Shown here one piece after another: positions 8,060 to 20,558 of a DNA stretch of 64,000 nt. How positions within the stretch are numbered: position 1 is the stretch's first letter; the number at the start of each line of letters is the position of its first letter. Under the pieces are notes generated by a model. The model was not told where the DNA came from and made no database searches. It saw only the letters and a list, made by a program, of their open reading frames with translations. Both the position numbers and the translations under genes were made by a program. The stretch is from the NCBI RefSeq assembly GCF_026213295.1, contig NC_079413.1:24873402-24937401 (forward strand), written 5' to 3'. This stretch comes from Gadus chalcogrammus. Lineage: Eukaryota; Chordata; Actinopteri; Gadiformes; Gadidae.

Positions 8060-9314
8060 AAGAGCCATCTACCACTTTTTAAAAACGGCTTTTTTGAGCT
8101 AGTTCGAGAACGCAGCGGTGCATGGGAATTCGGCGACCACCCTGGGATAGGTCTAGGCCCAGCGGACTTGCTCAAAAAATGTGGCGCCCCTGGTGTTTTT
8201 TTTGGGTACTGCAATTTCGATTTTTAAACTTCAAAGTGAAGCGTTTTTTTTTTTGAGCGGTGCATGGGAATTTGGGATAGTGCCAGTGGTAGCCCTTGGG
8301 CCCCTCTTTATACCCTAGAAATTTGGAGCAATTTGGAGCCCCAAGTTTTAACATTGGACGACTTTTAAAATCGACCTCACAGGAGAAGGGGGAGGTGCAT
8401 GGGATCATGGTTGGGGTTGGGTGGTAGGATTTTATGAGGCCGACCTTTGTGCAAAATTTTGGCCACCTGGTGGCTTGTTTTGGTATAGAAAATGGGATTT
8501 TCATTTTTTTTTTTTTTTTTTCTAAGTGTGGAGTCAAGAAAATTTGTTAGTAAAAAAATAAGTTCCCACAGAAAGTGTCTAGGAGCACGTTTTAGGGCCA
8601 TTTCGAGTCTTTTTTTTTTTTTTTTTTTTATGTGAAAATTAATTCAATTTTTTTTTTTTTTTTTTTTTTTAATTAGAAATTTGATATATATTTTTTTTTT
8701 TTTTTTTTGAAAATTCAATTCAAATTTTGTTTGTTGTTTTTCTAATTCGAATTTTGAAAATTCATTCAATTTATTTTTTTTTTTTTCAAGATGGCGCCGC
8801 CCATAGCTGCATTTTCCCCAAAACAGATTTCCCCCATTGACAATGCATGGAGAGGCGGTTATTGCACTTACTTGGTTTGGTGAAGTTGTTATTGCACTTA
8901 CTTGGTTTGGTGAAGTTGTCAGGTAGTCGATCGGGTAGTCTGTGTTGGCTCAAGTCATGTCATGACCCATTCACTGGGTCAAATTGTTTGGGTTATGGTT
9001 TTTTTTTTTTTTTTTTTTTTTTTCTAACCCTTTTTTAGCTGGGCTCGGTCCGATCCTGAATCTGCAGGAATTATGTTTCTAGCCCCTTCCTAGGCCGAGA
9101 AAATAACTTAAAAACCAATTTTTTTTTTTTTTAAGGGTTAGGTTGAGTAGAAGGCACTCAAACATGTGCCGCGCAGCGGCACATGGGAGAGTGCCGAGAG
9201 AGTTCATCTTTTTTTTTTTTTTTTTTAACCTTTTTTAGCTGGGCTCGGTCCGATCCTGAATCTGCAGGAATTATGTTTCTAGCCCCTTCCTAGGCCGAGA
9301 AAATAAATTAAAAC

Positions 9315-9347
<33 letters not shown>
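8060..9347 (+). repeat. Subtelomeric unit 4, type B
   Basis: Type B with the dyad at 9153-9195. One extra G in TTTTAGGGCCATTTCG near 8592 and a T-to-A change in AAAATTAATTCAA near 8641 are private to this copy. Followed by a variant-rich ITS. Confidence 0.92.
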
Positions 9348-9350
<3 letters not shown>

Positions 9351-9558
9351 GGTTAGGGTTAGGGAATAAGGCTAAAGGTTAAGGTTAGGATTAAGATTAA
9401 GATTAAGATTAGGATAGGGGGTTTTAACCAAAGTGGTTAGGGTTAGGGTTAGGGTTAGGGTTAGGGTTAGGGTTAGGGTTAGGGTTAGGATAGGGGGTTA
9501 GGGTTAGGGTTAGGGTTAGGGTTAGGGTTAGGGTTAGGGTTAGGGTTAGGGTTAGGTT
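9348..9558 (+). repeat. Variant ITS, 211 bp
   Basis: Three parts: a degenerate stretch (AATAAGGCTAAAGG, then TTAAGA/TTAGGA-type repeats) ending GGATAGGGGGTTTTAACC and AAAGTGG; eight TTAGGG; then GGATAGGGGG and about ten more TTAGGG. The GGATAGGGGGTTTTAACC motif equals the left border of block C, so this looks like block C cut off at two points and capped with TTAGGG. Confidence 0.9.
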
Positions 9559-10626
9559 AAGAGCATCTTACCACTTTTTAAAGCTTTTTTGAGCTAGTTC
9601 GAGAACGCAGCGGTGCATGGGAATTCGGCGACCACCCATGGATAGGTCTAGGCCCAGCGGACTTGCTCAAAAAATGTGGCGCCCCTGGTGTTTTTTTTGG
9701 GTACTGCAATTTCGATTTTTAAACTTCAAAGTGAAGCGTTTTTTTTTTGAGCGGTGCATGGGAATTTGGGATAGTGCCAGTGGTAGCCCTTGGGCCCCTC
9801 TTTATACCCTAGAAATTTGGAGCAATTTGGAGCCCCAAGTTTTAACATTGGACGACTTTTAAAATCGACCTCACAGGAGAAGGGGGAGGTGCATGGGATC
9901 ATGGTTGGGGTTGGGTGGTAGGATTTTATGAGGCCGACCTTTGTGCAAAATTTTGGCCACCTGGTGGCTTGTTTTGGTATAGAAAATGGGATTTTCATTT
10001 TTTTTTTTTTTTTTCTAAGTGTGGAGTCAAGAAAATTTGTTAGTAAAAAAATAAGTTCCCACAGAAAGTGTCTAGGAGCACGTTTTAGGCCATTTCGAGT
10101 CTTTTTTTTTTTTTTTTTTTTTATGTGAAAATTCATTCAATTTTTTTTTTTTTTTTTTTTTTTAATTAGAAATTTGATATATATTTTTTTTTTTTTTTTT
10201 TGAAAATTCAATTCAAATTTGTTTGTTGTTTTTCTAATTCGAATTTTGAAAATTCATTCAATTTATTTTTTTTTTTTTTTCAAGATGGCGCCGCCCATAG
10301 CTGCATTTTCCCCAAAACAGATTTCCCCATTGACAATGCATGGAGAGGCGGTTATTGCACTTACTTGGTTTTGGTGAAGTTGTTATTGCACTTACTTGGT
10401 TTGGTGAAGTTGTCAGGTAGTCGATCGGGTAGTCTGTGTTGGCTCAAGTCATGTCATGACCCATTCACTGGGTCAAATTGTTTGGGTTATGGTTTTTTTT
10501 TTTTTTTTTTTTTTTTTTCTAACCCTTTTTTAGCTGGGCTCGGTCCGATCCTGAATCTGCAGGAATTATGTTTCTAGCCCCTTCCTAGGCCGAGAAAATA
10601 ACTTAAAACCAATTTTTTTTTTTTTT
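9559..10626 (+). repeat. Subtelomeric unit 5, truncated type B
   Basis: Type B in its body, but it stops after the first direct-repeat copy and a poly-T tract (AAAACCAATT then T then AAGGGTTAGGG). The dyad and second direct-repeat copy are missing. The left border reads GAGCATCTTACC with a few indels. Exact structural counterpart: unit 25. Confidence 0.92.
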
Positions 10627-10884
10627 AAGGGTTAGGGTTAGGGTTAGGGTTAGGGTTAGGGTTAGGGTTAGGGTTAGGGTTAGGGTTAGGGTTAGGGTTA
10701 GGGTTAGGGGTTAGGGTTAGGGTTAGGGTTAGGGTTAGGGTAGGGTTAGGGTTAGGGTTAGGGTTAGGGTTAGGGTTAGGGTTAGGGTTAGGGTTAGGGT
10801 TAGGGTTAGGGTTAGGGTTAGGGTTAGGGTTAGGGTTAGGGTTAGGGTTAGGGTTAGGGTTAGGGTTAGGGTTAGGGTTAGGTT
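10627..10884 (+). repeat. Long ITS, 258 bp
   Basis: About 43 TTAGGG repeats with one extra G and one missing T inside. It sits where unit 5 lacks its dyad module. Counterpart 42067-42332. Confidence 0.96.
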
Positions 10885-11904
10885 AAGAGCCATCTACCAC
10901 TTTTGAAAAACGGCATTTTTGAGCTAGTTCGAGAACCGAGTGGATCATGGGAATTCTTTTACCACCCACGGATAGGTCTAGGCCCAGCGGACTTGCTTAA
11001 AAAATGTGGCGCCCCTGGCGTTTTTTTTGGGTACTGCAATTTCGATTTTAAAGTTTAAAAGTGAAGCGTTTTTTTTTTTATTGGATCATGGGAATTCTGA
11101 ATAGTGCCAGTGGTAGCCCTTGGTCCCCTCTACATCCCCTAGAAATTTGGAGCAATTTGGAGCCCCAAGTTTAACATTGGACGACTTTTAAAATCGACCT
11201 CACGGGGGAAGGGGGTGGATCATGGGATCATGGTTGGGGTTGGGTGGTAGGATTTTATGAGGCCGACCTTTGTGCAAAATTTTGGCCACCTGGTTGCTTG
11301 TTTTGGTATAGAAAATGGGATTTTCATTTTTTATTTTTATTTTTCTAAGTGTGGACTCAAGAAAATTTGTTAGTAAAAAAATAAGTTCCCACAGAAAGTG
11401 TCTAGGAGCACGTTTTAGGCCATTTCGAGTCTTTTTTTTTTTTTTTTTTTTTTAATGTGAAAATTCATTCAATTTTTTTATTTTTTTTTATTAGAATTTT
11501 TTTTTATTTTTTTTTTTTTGAAATTTGAAAATTCAATTCAAATTTTGTTTGTTGTTGTTTTTCTAATTCGAATTTTGAAAATTCATTCAATTTTTTTTTT
11601 TTTTTTTTTTTATTTTTTTTCAAGATGGCGCCGCCCATGGCTGCATGTCCCCCAAAACAGATTTCCCCCCATTGACAATGCATGGAGAGGCGGTTATTGC
11701 ACTTACTTGGTTTGGTGAAGTTGTTATTGCACTTACTTGGTTTGGTGAAGTTGTCTGGTAGTCGATCGGGTAGTCTGTGTTGGCTCAAGTCATGTCATGA
11801 CCCATTCACTGGGTCAAATTGTTTGGGTTATGGTTTTTTTTTTTTTTTTTTTTTTTTCTGACCCTTTTTTAGCTGGGCTCGGTCCGATCCTGAATCTGCA
11901 GGAA
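10885..11904 (+). repeat. Subtelomeric unit 6, type A
   Basis: Opens the first six-unit higher-order repeat (units 6-11). Body typical of type A, with one T lost in CCCCAAGTTTAACATTGG. ITS 11905-11965 follows. Confidence 0.93.
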
Positions 11905-11965
11905 TTAGGGTTAGGGTTAGGGTTAGGGTTAGGGTTAGGGTTAGGGTTAGGGTTAGGGTTAGGTT

Positions 11966-13223
11966 AAGAGCCATCTACCACTTTTTAAAAACGGCTTTTT
12001 TGAGCTAGTTCGAGAACGCAGCGGTGCATGGGAATTCGGCGACCACCCTGGGATAGGTCTAGGCCCAGCGGACTTGCTCAAAAAATGTGGCGCCCCTGGT
12101 GTTTTTTTTGGGTACTGCAATTTCGATTTTTAAACTTCAAAGTGAAGCGTTTTTTTTTTTTGAGCGGGTGCATGGGAATTTGGGATAGTGCCAGTGGTAG
12201 CCCTTGGGCCCCTCTTTATACCCTAGAAATTTGGAGCAATTTGGAGCCCCAAGTTTTAACATTGGACGACTTTTAAAATCGACCTCACAGGAGAAGGGGG
12301 AGGTGCATGGGATCATGGTTGGGGTTGGGTGGTAGGATTTTATGAGGCCGACCTTTGTGCAAAATTTTGGCCACCTGGTGGCTTGTTTTGGTATAGAAAA
12401 TGGGATTTTCATTTTTTTTTTTTTTTTTTCTAAGTGTGGAGTCAAGAAAATTTGTTAGTAAAAAAATAAGTTCCCACAGAAAGTGTCTAGGAGCACGTTT
12501 TAGGCCATTTCGAGTCTTTTTTTTTTTTTTTTTTTTTATTTGAAAATTCATTCAATTTTTTTTTTTTTTTTTTTTTTTTAATTAGAAATTTGATATATAT
12601 TTTTTTTTTTTTTTTTTTGAAAATTCAATTCAAATTTTGGTTGTTGTTTTTCTAATTCGAATTTTGAAAATTCATTCAATTTATTTTTTTTTTTTTTCAA
12701 GATGGCGCCGCCCATAGCTGCATTTTCCCCAAAACAGATTTCCCCCATTGACAATGCATGGAGAGGCGGTTATTGCACTTACTTGGTTTGGTGAAGTTGT
12801 TATTGCACTTACTTGGTTTGGTGAAGTTGTCAGGTAGTCGATCGGGTAGTCTGTGTTGGCTCAAGTCATGTCATGACCCATTCACTGGGTCAAATTGTTT
12901 GGGTTATGGTTTTTTTTTTTTTTTTTTTTTTTCTAACCCTTTTTTAGCTGGGCTCGGTCCGATCCTGAATCTGCAGGAATTATGTTTCTAGCCCCTTCCT
13001 AGGCCGAGAAAATAACTTAAAACCAATTTTTTTTTTTTTTAAGGGTTAGGTTGAGTAGAAGGGCACTCAAACATGTGCCGCGCAGCGGCACATGGGAGAG
13101 TGCCGAGAGAAGTCATCTTTTTTTTTTTTTTTTTTAACCTTTTTTAGCTGGGCTCGGTCCGATCCTGAATCTGCAGGAATTATGTTTCTAGCCCCTTCCT
13201 AGGCCGAGAAAATAAATTAAAAC

Positions 13224-13261
<38 letters not shown>
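11966..13261 (+). repeat. Subtelomeric unit 7, type B
   Basis: Second member of the six-unit repeat. Dyad at 13062-13104 with an extra G just outside the arm. GAGCGGGTGCATGG has one extra G relative to other B units. Confidence 0.92.
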
Positions 13262-13264
<3 letters not shown>

Positions 13265-13474
13265 GGTTGGGGTTAGGGAATAAGGCTAAAGGTTAAGGTT
13301 AGGAATTAGATTAAGATTAAGATTAGGATAGGGGGTTTTAACCAAAGTGGTTAGGGTTAGGGTTAGGGTTAGGGTTAGGGTTAGGGTTAGGGTTAGGGTT
13401 AGGATAGGGGGTTTAGGGTTAGGGTTAGGGTTAGGGTTAGGGGTTAGGGTTAGGGTTAGGGTTAGGGTTAGGTT
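13262..13474 (+). repeat. Variant ITS, 213 bp
   Basis: Same three-part plan as 9348-9558, with one fewer TTAAGA-type repeat in the degenerate part and GGATAGGGGGTTT before the last TTAGGG run. Confidence 0.9.
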
Positions 13475-14726
13475 AAGAGCCATCTACCACTTTTTAAAAA
13501 CGGCTTTTTTGAGCTAGTTCGAGAACGCAGCGGTGCATGGGAATTCGGCGACCACCCTGGGATAGGTCTAGGCCCAGCGGACTTGCTCAAAAAATGTGGC
13601 GCCCCTGGTGTTTTTTTGGGTACTGCAATTTCGATTTTTAAACTTCAAAGTGAAGCGTTTTTTTTTTTGAGCGGTGCATGGGAATTTGGGATAGTGCCAG
13701 TGGTAGCCCTTGGGCCCTCTTTATACCCTAGAAATTTGGAGCAACTTTGGAGCCCCAAGTTTAACATTGGACGACTTTTAAAATCGACCTCACAGGAGAA
13801 GGGGAGGTGCATGGGATCATGGTTGGGGTTGGGTGGTAGGATTTTATGAGGCCGACCTTTGTGCAAAATTTTGGCCACCTGGTGGCTTGTTTTGGTATAG
13901 AAAATGGGATTTTCATTTTTTTTTTTTTTTTTTTCTAAGTGTGGAGTCAAGAAAATTTGTTAGTAAAAAAATAAGTTCCCACAGAAAGTGTCTAGGAGCA
14001 CGTTTTAGGCCATTTCGAGTCTTTTTTTTTTTTTTTTTTTATGTGAAATTCATTCAATTTTTTTTTTTTTTTTTTTTTTTTAATTAGAAATTTGATATAT
14101 ATTTTTTTTTTTTTTTTTTGAAAATTCAATTCAAATTTTGTTTGTTGTTTTTCTAATTCGAATTTTGAAAATTCATTCAATTTATTTTTTTTTTTTTTTC
14201 AAGATGGGCCGCCCATAGCTGCATTTTCCCCAAAACAGATTTCCCCCATTGACAATGCATGGAGAGGCGGTTATTGCACTTACTTGGTTTGGTGAAGTTG
14301 TTATTGCACTTACTTGGTTTGGTGAAGTTGTCAGGTAGTCGATCGGGTAGTCTGTGTTGGCTCAAGTCTGTCATGACCCATTCACTGGGTCAAATTGTTT
14401 GGGTTATGGTTTTTTTTTTTTTTTTTTTTTTTTTCTAACCCTTTTTTAGCTGGGCTCGGTCCGATCCTGAATCTGCAGGAATGATGTTTCTAGCCCCTTC
14501 CTAGGGCCGAGAAAATAACTTAAAACCAATTTTTTTTTTTTTTAAGGGTTAGGTTGAGTAGAAGGCACTCAAACATGTGCCGCGCAGCGGCACATGGGAG
14601 AGTGCCGAGAGAGTTCATCTTTTGTTTTTTTTTTTTTAACCTTTTTTTAGCTGGGCTCGGTCCGATCCTGAATCTGCAGGAATTATGTTTCTAGCCCCTT
14701 CCTAGGCCGAGAAAATAAATAAAAAC

Positions 14727-14758
<32 letters not shown>
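13475..14758 (+). repeat. Subtelomeric unit 8, type B
   Basis: Third member of the six-unit repeat. Dyad at 14564-14606. Private changes include AAGATGGGCCGCCC, which destroys the YY1-like and GGCGCC sequence seen elsewhere, and AAGTCTGTCATGACC, which shortens the GTCATGTCATGAC palindrome. Confidence 0.9.
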
Positions 14759-14761
<3 letters not shown>

Positions 14762-14908
14762 GGTTAGGGTTAGGGAATAAGGCTAAAGGTTAAGGTTAGG
14801 ATTAAGATTAAGATTAAGAATTAGGATAGGGGGTTTTAACCAAAGTGTTAGGGTTAGGGTTAGGGTTAGGGTTAGGGTTAGGGTTAGGGTTAGGGTTAGG
14901 GTTAGGTT
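14759..14908 (+). repeat. Variant ITS, 150 bp
   Basis: Degenerate TTAAGA/TTAGGA part, GGATAGGGGGTTTTAACC, AAAGTG, then about nine TTAGGG. It lacks the second GGATAGGGGG step. Length equals 44 kb-region counterpart 46219-46368. Confidence 0.9.
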
Positions 14909-16159
14909 AAGAGCCATCTACCACTTTTTAAAAACGGCTTTTTTGAGCTAGTTCGAGAACGCAGCCGGTGCATGGGAATTCGGCGACCACCCTGGGATAG
15001 GTCTAGGCCCAGCGGACTTGCTCAAAAAATGTGGCGCCCCTGGTGTTTTTTTTGGGTACTGCAATTTCGATTTTAAACTTCAAAGTGAAGCGTTTTTTTT
15101 TTTGAGCGGTGCATGGGAATTTGGGATAGTGCCAGTGGTAGCCCTTGGGCCCCTCTTTATACCCTAGAAATTTGGAGCAATTTGGAGCCCCAAGTTTTAA
15201 CATTGGACGACTTTTAAAATCGACCTCACAGGAGAAGGTGGGAGGTGCATGGGATCATGGTTGGGGTTGGGTGGTAGGATTTTATGAGGCCGACCTTTGT
15301 GCAAAATTTTGGCCACCTGGTGGCTTGTTTTGGTATAGAAAATGGGATTTTCATTTTTTTTTTTTTTTTTTCTAAGTGTGGAGTCAAGAAAATTTGTTAG
15401 TAAAAAAATAAGTTCCCACAGAAAGTGTCTAGGAGCACGTTTTAGGCCATTTCGAGTCTTTTTTTTTTTTTTTTTTTATGTGAAAATTCATTCAATTTTT
15501 TTTTTTTTTTTTTTTTTTTTAATTATAAATTTGATATATATTTTTTTTTTTTTTTTTGAAAATTCAATTCAAATTTTGTTGTTGTTTTTCTAATTCGAAT
15601 TTTGAAAATTCATTCAATTTATTTTTTTTTTTTTCAAGATGGCGCCGCCCATAGCTGCATTTTCCCCAAAACAGATTTCCCCCATTGACAATGCATGGAG
15701 AGGCGGTTATTGCACTTACTTGGTTTGGTGAAGTTGTTATTGCACTTACTTGGTTTGGTGAAGTTGTCAGGTAGTCGATCGGGTAGTCTGTGTTGGCTCA
15801 AGTCATGTCATGACCCATTCACTGGGTCAAATTGTTTGGGTTATGGTTTTTTTTTTTTTTTTTTTTTTTTTCTAACCCTTTTTTAGCTGGGCTCGGTCCG
15901 ATCCTGAATCTGCAGGAATTATGTTTCTAGCCCCTTCCTAGGCCGAGAAATAACTTAAACCAATTTTTTTTTTTTTTTAAGGGTTAGGTTGAGTAGAAGC
16001 ACTCAAACATGTGCCGCGCAGCGGCACATGGGAGAGTGCCGAGAGAGTTCATCTTTTTTTTTTTTTTTTAACCTTTTTTTAGCTGGGCTCGGTCCGATCC
16101 TGAATCTGCAGGAATTATGGTTCTAGCCCCTTTCCTAGGCCCGAGAAATAAATTAAAAC

Positions 16160-16190
<31 letters not shown>
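14909..16190 (+). repeat. Subtelomeric unit 9, type B
   Basis: Fourth member of the six-unit repeat. The outer arm of the dyad has lost one G (15999-16040). Small indels become more frequent towards its right end. ITS 16191-16256 follows. Confidence 0.9.
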
Positions 16191-16193
<3 letters not shown>

Positions 16194-16256
16194 GGTTAGG
16201 GTAGTGTTAGGGTTAGGGTTAGGGTTAGGGTTAGGGTTAGGGTTAGGGGTTAGGTT

Positions 16257-16847
16257 AGAGCCATCTACCACTTTTTAAAAACGGCTTTTTTGAGCTAGTT
16301 CGAGAACGCAGCGGTGCATGGGAATTCGGCGACCACCCTGGGATAGGTCTAGGCCCAGCGACTTGCTCAAAAAATGTGGCGCCCCTGGTGTTTTTTTTGG
16401 GTACTGGCAATTTCGATTTTTAAACTTCAAAGTGAGCGTTTTTTTTTTTGAGCGGTGCATGGGAATTGGGATAGTGCCAGTGTAGCCCTTGGGCCCCTCT
16501 TTATACCCTAGAATTGGAGCAATTTGGAGCCCCAAGTTTTAACATTGGACGACTTTTAAAAATCGCCTCACAGGAGAAGGGGGAGGTGCATGGGATCATG
16601 GTTGGGGTTGGGTGGTATGATTTTATGAGGCCGACCTTTGTGCAAAAGTTTTGGCCACCTGGTGGCTGCTTGTTTTGGTATAGAAAATGGGATTTTCATT
16701 TTTTTTTTTTTTTTTTTTTTTCTAAGTGTGGAGTCAAGAAAATTTGTTAGTAAAAAAATAAGTTCCCACAGAAAGTGTCTAGGAGCACGTTTTTGGAGCA
16801 TTTCGAGTCTTTTTTTTTTTTTTTTTTTTATGTGAAAATTCATTCAC

Positions 16848-16878
<31 letters not shown>

Positions 16879-17203
16879 AGAAATTTGATATATATTTTTT
16901 TTTTTTTTTTTTGAAAATTCAATTCAAATTTTGTTTGTTGTTTTTCTAATTCGAATTTTGAAAATTCATTCAACTTTATTTTTTTTTTTTTTCAAGATGG
17001 CGCCGCCCATAGCTGCATTTTCCCCAAAACAGATTTCCCCCCATTGACAATGCATGGAGAGGCGTTTATTGCACTTACCTTGGTTTGGTGAAGTTGTTAT
17101 TGCACTTACTTGGTTTGGTGAAGTTGTCAGGTAGTCGATCGGGTAGTCTGTGTTGGCTCAAGTCATGTCATGACCCATTCACTGGGTCAAATGTTTGGGT
17201 TTT

Positions 17204-17234
<31 letters not shown>

Positions 17235-17531
17235 CTAACCCTTTTTTAGCTGGGCTCCGGTCCGATCCTGAATCTGCAGGAATTATGTTTCTAGCCCCTT
17301 CCTAGGCCGAGAAAATGACTTAAAACCAATTTTTTTTTTTTTGTTAGGGTTAGGTTGAGTAGAAGGCACTCAAACATGTGCCGCGACGCAGCGGCACATG
17401 GGAAGGTGGAGGATTATCTTTTTTTTTTTTTTTTTTTAACCTTTTTTTAGCTGGGCTCGGGTCCGATCCTGAATCTGCAGGAATTAGTTTCTCGCCCCTT
17501 TTCCCTATGGCCGAGAAAATAAATTTAAAAC

Positions 17532-17562
<31 letters not shown>
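16257..17562 (+). repeat. Subtelomeric unit 10, type B, indel-rich
   Basis: Fifth member of the six-unit repeat. Many single-base gains and losses relative to unit 30. The dyad has a 3-bp insertion in the loop and its right outer arm is lost (17365-17400). ITS 17563-17622 contains TTAGGCG. Confidence 0.85.
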
Positions 17563-17565
<3 letters not shown>

Positions 17566-17622
17566 GGTTAGGGTTAGGGTTAGGCGTTAGGGTTAGGGTT
17601 AGGGTTAGGGTTAGGGTTAGGT

Positions 17623-18902
17623 AAGAGCCATCTTACCACTTTTTAAAAGCTTTTTTGAGCTAGTTCGAGAAACGCAGCGGTGCATGGGGGAAATCGGCGG
17701 ACACCATGGGATAGGTCTAGGCCCAGCGGACTGCTCAAAAATGTGGCGCCCCCTGGTTCGTTTTTTTTGGGTACTGCAATTTCGATTTTTAACACTTCAA
17801 AGTGAAGCGTTTTTTTTTTTATGAGCGGTGCATGGGAATTTGGGATAGTGCCGTGGTAGCCCTTGGGCCCCTCTTCTATACCCTAGAAAATTTGGAAGCA
17901 ATTTGGAAGCCCCAAGTTTAACATTGGACGCTTTAAAATCGACCTCACAGGTAGTAAGGGGGAGGTGCATGGGATATGTTGGGGATTGGGTGGTTAGGAT
18001 TTTATGAGGGCCGCACTTTTGTGCAAATTTTGGCACCTGGTGGCCTGGTGTTTGGTATAGAAAATGGTATTTTCATTTTTTTTTTTTTCTTTTTCTAAGT
18101 GTGGGTCCAAGAAAATTTGTTAGTAAAAAAATTATAGTTCCCACAGAAAGTGTCTAGGAGCAACGTTTTAGGCCATTTCGAGTCTGTTTTTTTTTTTTTT
18201 TTTTATGGACAATTCATTCAATTTTTTTTTTTTTTTTTTTTTTTTTAATTAGGAATTGATATATATTTTTTTTTTTTTTTTTTTTGACAAAATTCAATTC
18301 AAAGTTTGTTTGTTGTTTTTCTAATTAGAATTTTGAAAATTCATTCAATTTATTTTTTTTTTTTTTCAAGATGGCGCCGCCCCTAGCTGCATTTTCCCCA
18401 AAACAGATTTCCCCATTGCACAATGCATGGAGAGGCGGTTATCGCACTTAATTGGTTTGGTGAAGTGTTTATTGGCACTTACTTGGTTTGGTGAAGTTTG
18501 TCAGGGTCGATCGGGTAGTCTGTGTGGCCTCAAGCATGCATGACCCATCACTGGGTCAAATTGTTGGGTTATGGTTTTTTTTTTTTTTTTTTTTTTTTTC
18601 TAACCCTTTTTTAGCTTGGGCCTGGTCCGATCCGAACTCTTGCAGGGAAATTATCGTTTCTAGCCCCTTCCCTAGGCCGAGGCAAACATAACTTAAAACC
18701 AATTTTTTTTTTTTTTTTTAAGGGTTAGGTTGAGTCGAAGGCAATAAACATGTGCCGCGCAGCGGCACATGGGCTGAGTGCCGAGAAGAGTTCATCTTTT
18801 GTTTTTTTTTTTTTAACCTTTTTTAGCTGGGCTGGTCCGATCTGAATCTGCAGGAATTATGTTTTCTAGCCCCTTCCTGGCCGAGAAAATAAATAAAACC
18901 AA

Positions 18903-18929
<27 letters not shown>
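17623..18929 (+). repeat. Subtelomeric unit 11, type B, heavily indel-ridden
   Basis: Sixth member. Errors or changes occur every ~15-30 bp (for example GCGGACACCATGGG, GTAGTAAGGGGG). Only the inner dyad stem survives, at 18749-18771. The counterpart, unit 31, is clean. ITS 18930-19004 follows and is also irregular. Confidence 0.85.
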
Positions 18930-18933
<4 letters not shown>

Positions 18934-19004
18934 GGTTAGGGTTAGGGAAGTGTTAGGGTTAGGGTTGGGTTAGGGTTAGGGTTAGGGTAGGGTTAGGTAG
19001 GGTT

Positions 19005-19308
19005 AGGATAGGGGGTTTTAAACCACACTGCCACCGGTTGCAGACGTTTCGGTGGATATCTTTGCCAAGCAATGTCTAGAGAAACGGGAGGCAGACGCAC
19101 CCCCCCCAAAGGGAGGACAGCTTTCCAACGGTGCCAAGCCCGCGTCCGTGCGAACATTCCCCGCGAGATATCGAGTGTCGGGCATCACATATGGTGCTGG
19201 CTGTAGCATGTTTGGCACAGCGAAATCCTAAGCTGTGCTCCGTTGACTGGTCCCCTCAGCAGCCACCATATGGAAGAAGCGGCCCTAAACACCGTCATCA
19301 CGTGTTAG
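19005..19308 (+). repeat. Block C, copy 4 (degraded)
   Basis: Recognisable throughout, but with numerous indels. The CTCF-type site reads CCACCATATGGAAG at 19263-19276, with two changes (G to T, C to A) in the core, and the 16-bp palindrome is broken. CACGTG remains at 19299-19304. Confidence 0.85.
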
Positions 19309-19399
19309 TTTATTATTATTTCTTATATATGATATTATTTATTTAGCAAGTCAGGAGTATATTTAGTTATGAATAGAAAGAAAATAGGTTAAAATGCAT
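19309..19399 (+). repeat. Truncated block D (left ~90 bp), copy 1
   Basis: Starts as block D does after TTAG (TTTATTATTATTTC) and stops at AAAATGCAT, where full block D continues CGCAATACAAC. TTAGGG repeats start at the cut (19400). The clean counterpart is 50756-50845. Confidence 0.88.
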
Positions 19400-19511
19400 A
19401 GGGTTAGGGTTAGGGTTAGGGTTAGGTTAGGGTAGGGTTAGGTTAGGGTTTAGGGTTAGGGTAGGGTAGGGTTAGGGTTAGGGTAGGGTTAGGTTAGGGT
19501 TAGGGTAGGTT
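19400..19511 (+). repeat. ITS, 112 bp, irregular
   Basis: TTAGGG with many single-base losses (TTAGGTTAGGGTAGGG). The counterpart 50846-50964 is perfect, so the irregularity is probably sequence error. Confidence 0.9.
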
Positions 19512-20497
19512 AGAGCCATCTACCACTTTTGAAAAAACGGCATTTTTGAGCTAGTTCGAGACCGAGTGGATCATGGGAATTCTTACCACCCACGGATAGG
19601 TCTAGGCCCAGCGGACTTGCTTAAAATGTGGCGCCCTGGCGTTTTTTTGGGTACTGCAATTTCGATTTAAAGTTAAAAGTGAAGCGTTTTTTTTTTATGG
19701 ATCATGGGAATTCTGAATAGTGCCAGTGGTAGCCTTGGTCCCCTCTACTCCCCTAGAAATTTGGAGCAATTTGGAGCCCCAAGTTTTAACATTGGACGAC
19801 TTTTAAAATCGACCTCACGGGGAAGGGGGGGATCATGGGATCATGGTTGGGGGTTGGGTGGTAGGATTTTATGAGGCCGACCTTTGTGCAAAATTTGGCC
19901 ACCTGGTTGCTTGTTTTGGTATAGAAAATGGGATTTTCATTTTTTATTTTTATTTTCTAAGTGTGGACTCAAGAAAATTTGTTAGTAAAAAAATAAGTTC
20001 CCACAGAAAGTGTCTAGGAGCACGTTTTAGGCCATTTCGAGTCTTTTTTTTTTTTTTTTTTTTTTAATGTGAAAATTCATCAATTTTTTTTTTTTTTTTA
20101 TTAGAATTTTTTTTATTTTTTTTTTTGAAATTTGAAAATTCAATTCAAATTTTGTTTGTTGTTGTTTTTCTAATTCGAATTTGAAAATTCATTCAATTTT
20201 TTTTTTTTTTTTTTTTATTTTTTTCAAGATGGCGCCGCCCATGGCTGCATTTCCCCCAAAAACAGATTTCCCCCATTGACAATGCATGGAGAGGCGGTTA
20301 TTGCACTTACTTGGTTTGGTGAAGTGTTATTGCACTTACTGGTTTGGTGAAGTTGTCTGGTAGTCGATCGGGTAGTCTGTGTTGGCTCAAGTCGTCATGA
20401 CCCATTCACGGGTCAAATGTTTGGGTTATGGTTTTTTTTTTTTTTTTTTTTTCTGACCCTTTTTAGCTGGGCTCGGTCCGATCCGAATCTGCAGGAA
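19512..20497 (+). repeat. Subtelomeric unit 12, type A, deletion-rich
   Basis: First of a three-unit repeat (12-14). About 35 bp shorter than unit 32, through many scattered 1-bp losses. ITS 20498-20558 follows. Confidence 0.88.
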
Positions 20498-20558
20498 TTA
20501 GGGTTAGGGTTAGGGTTAGGGTTAGGGTTAGGGTTAGGGTTAGGGTTAGGGTTAGGTT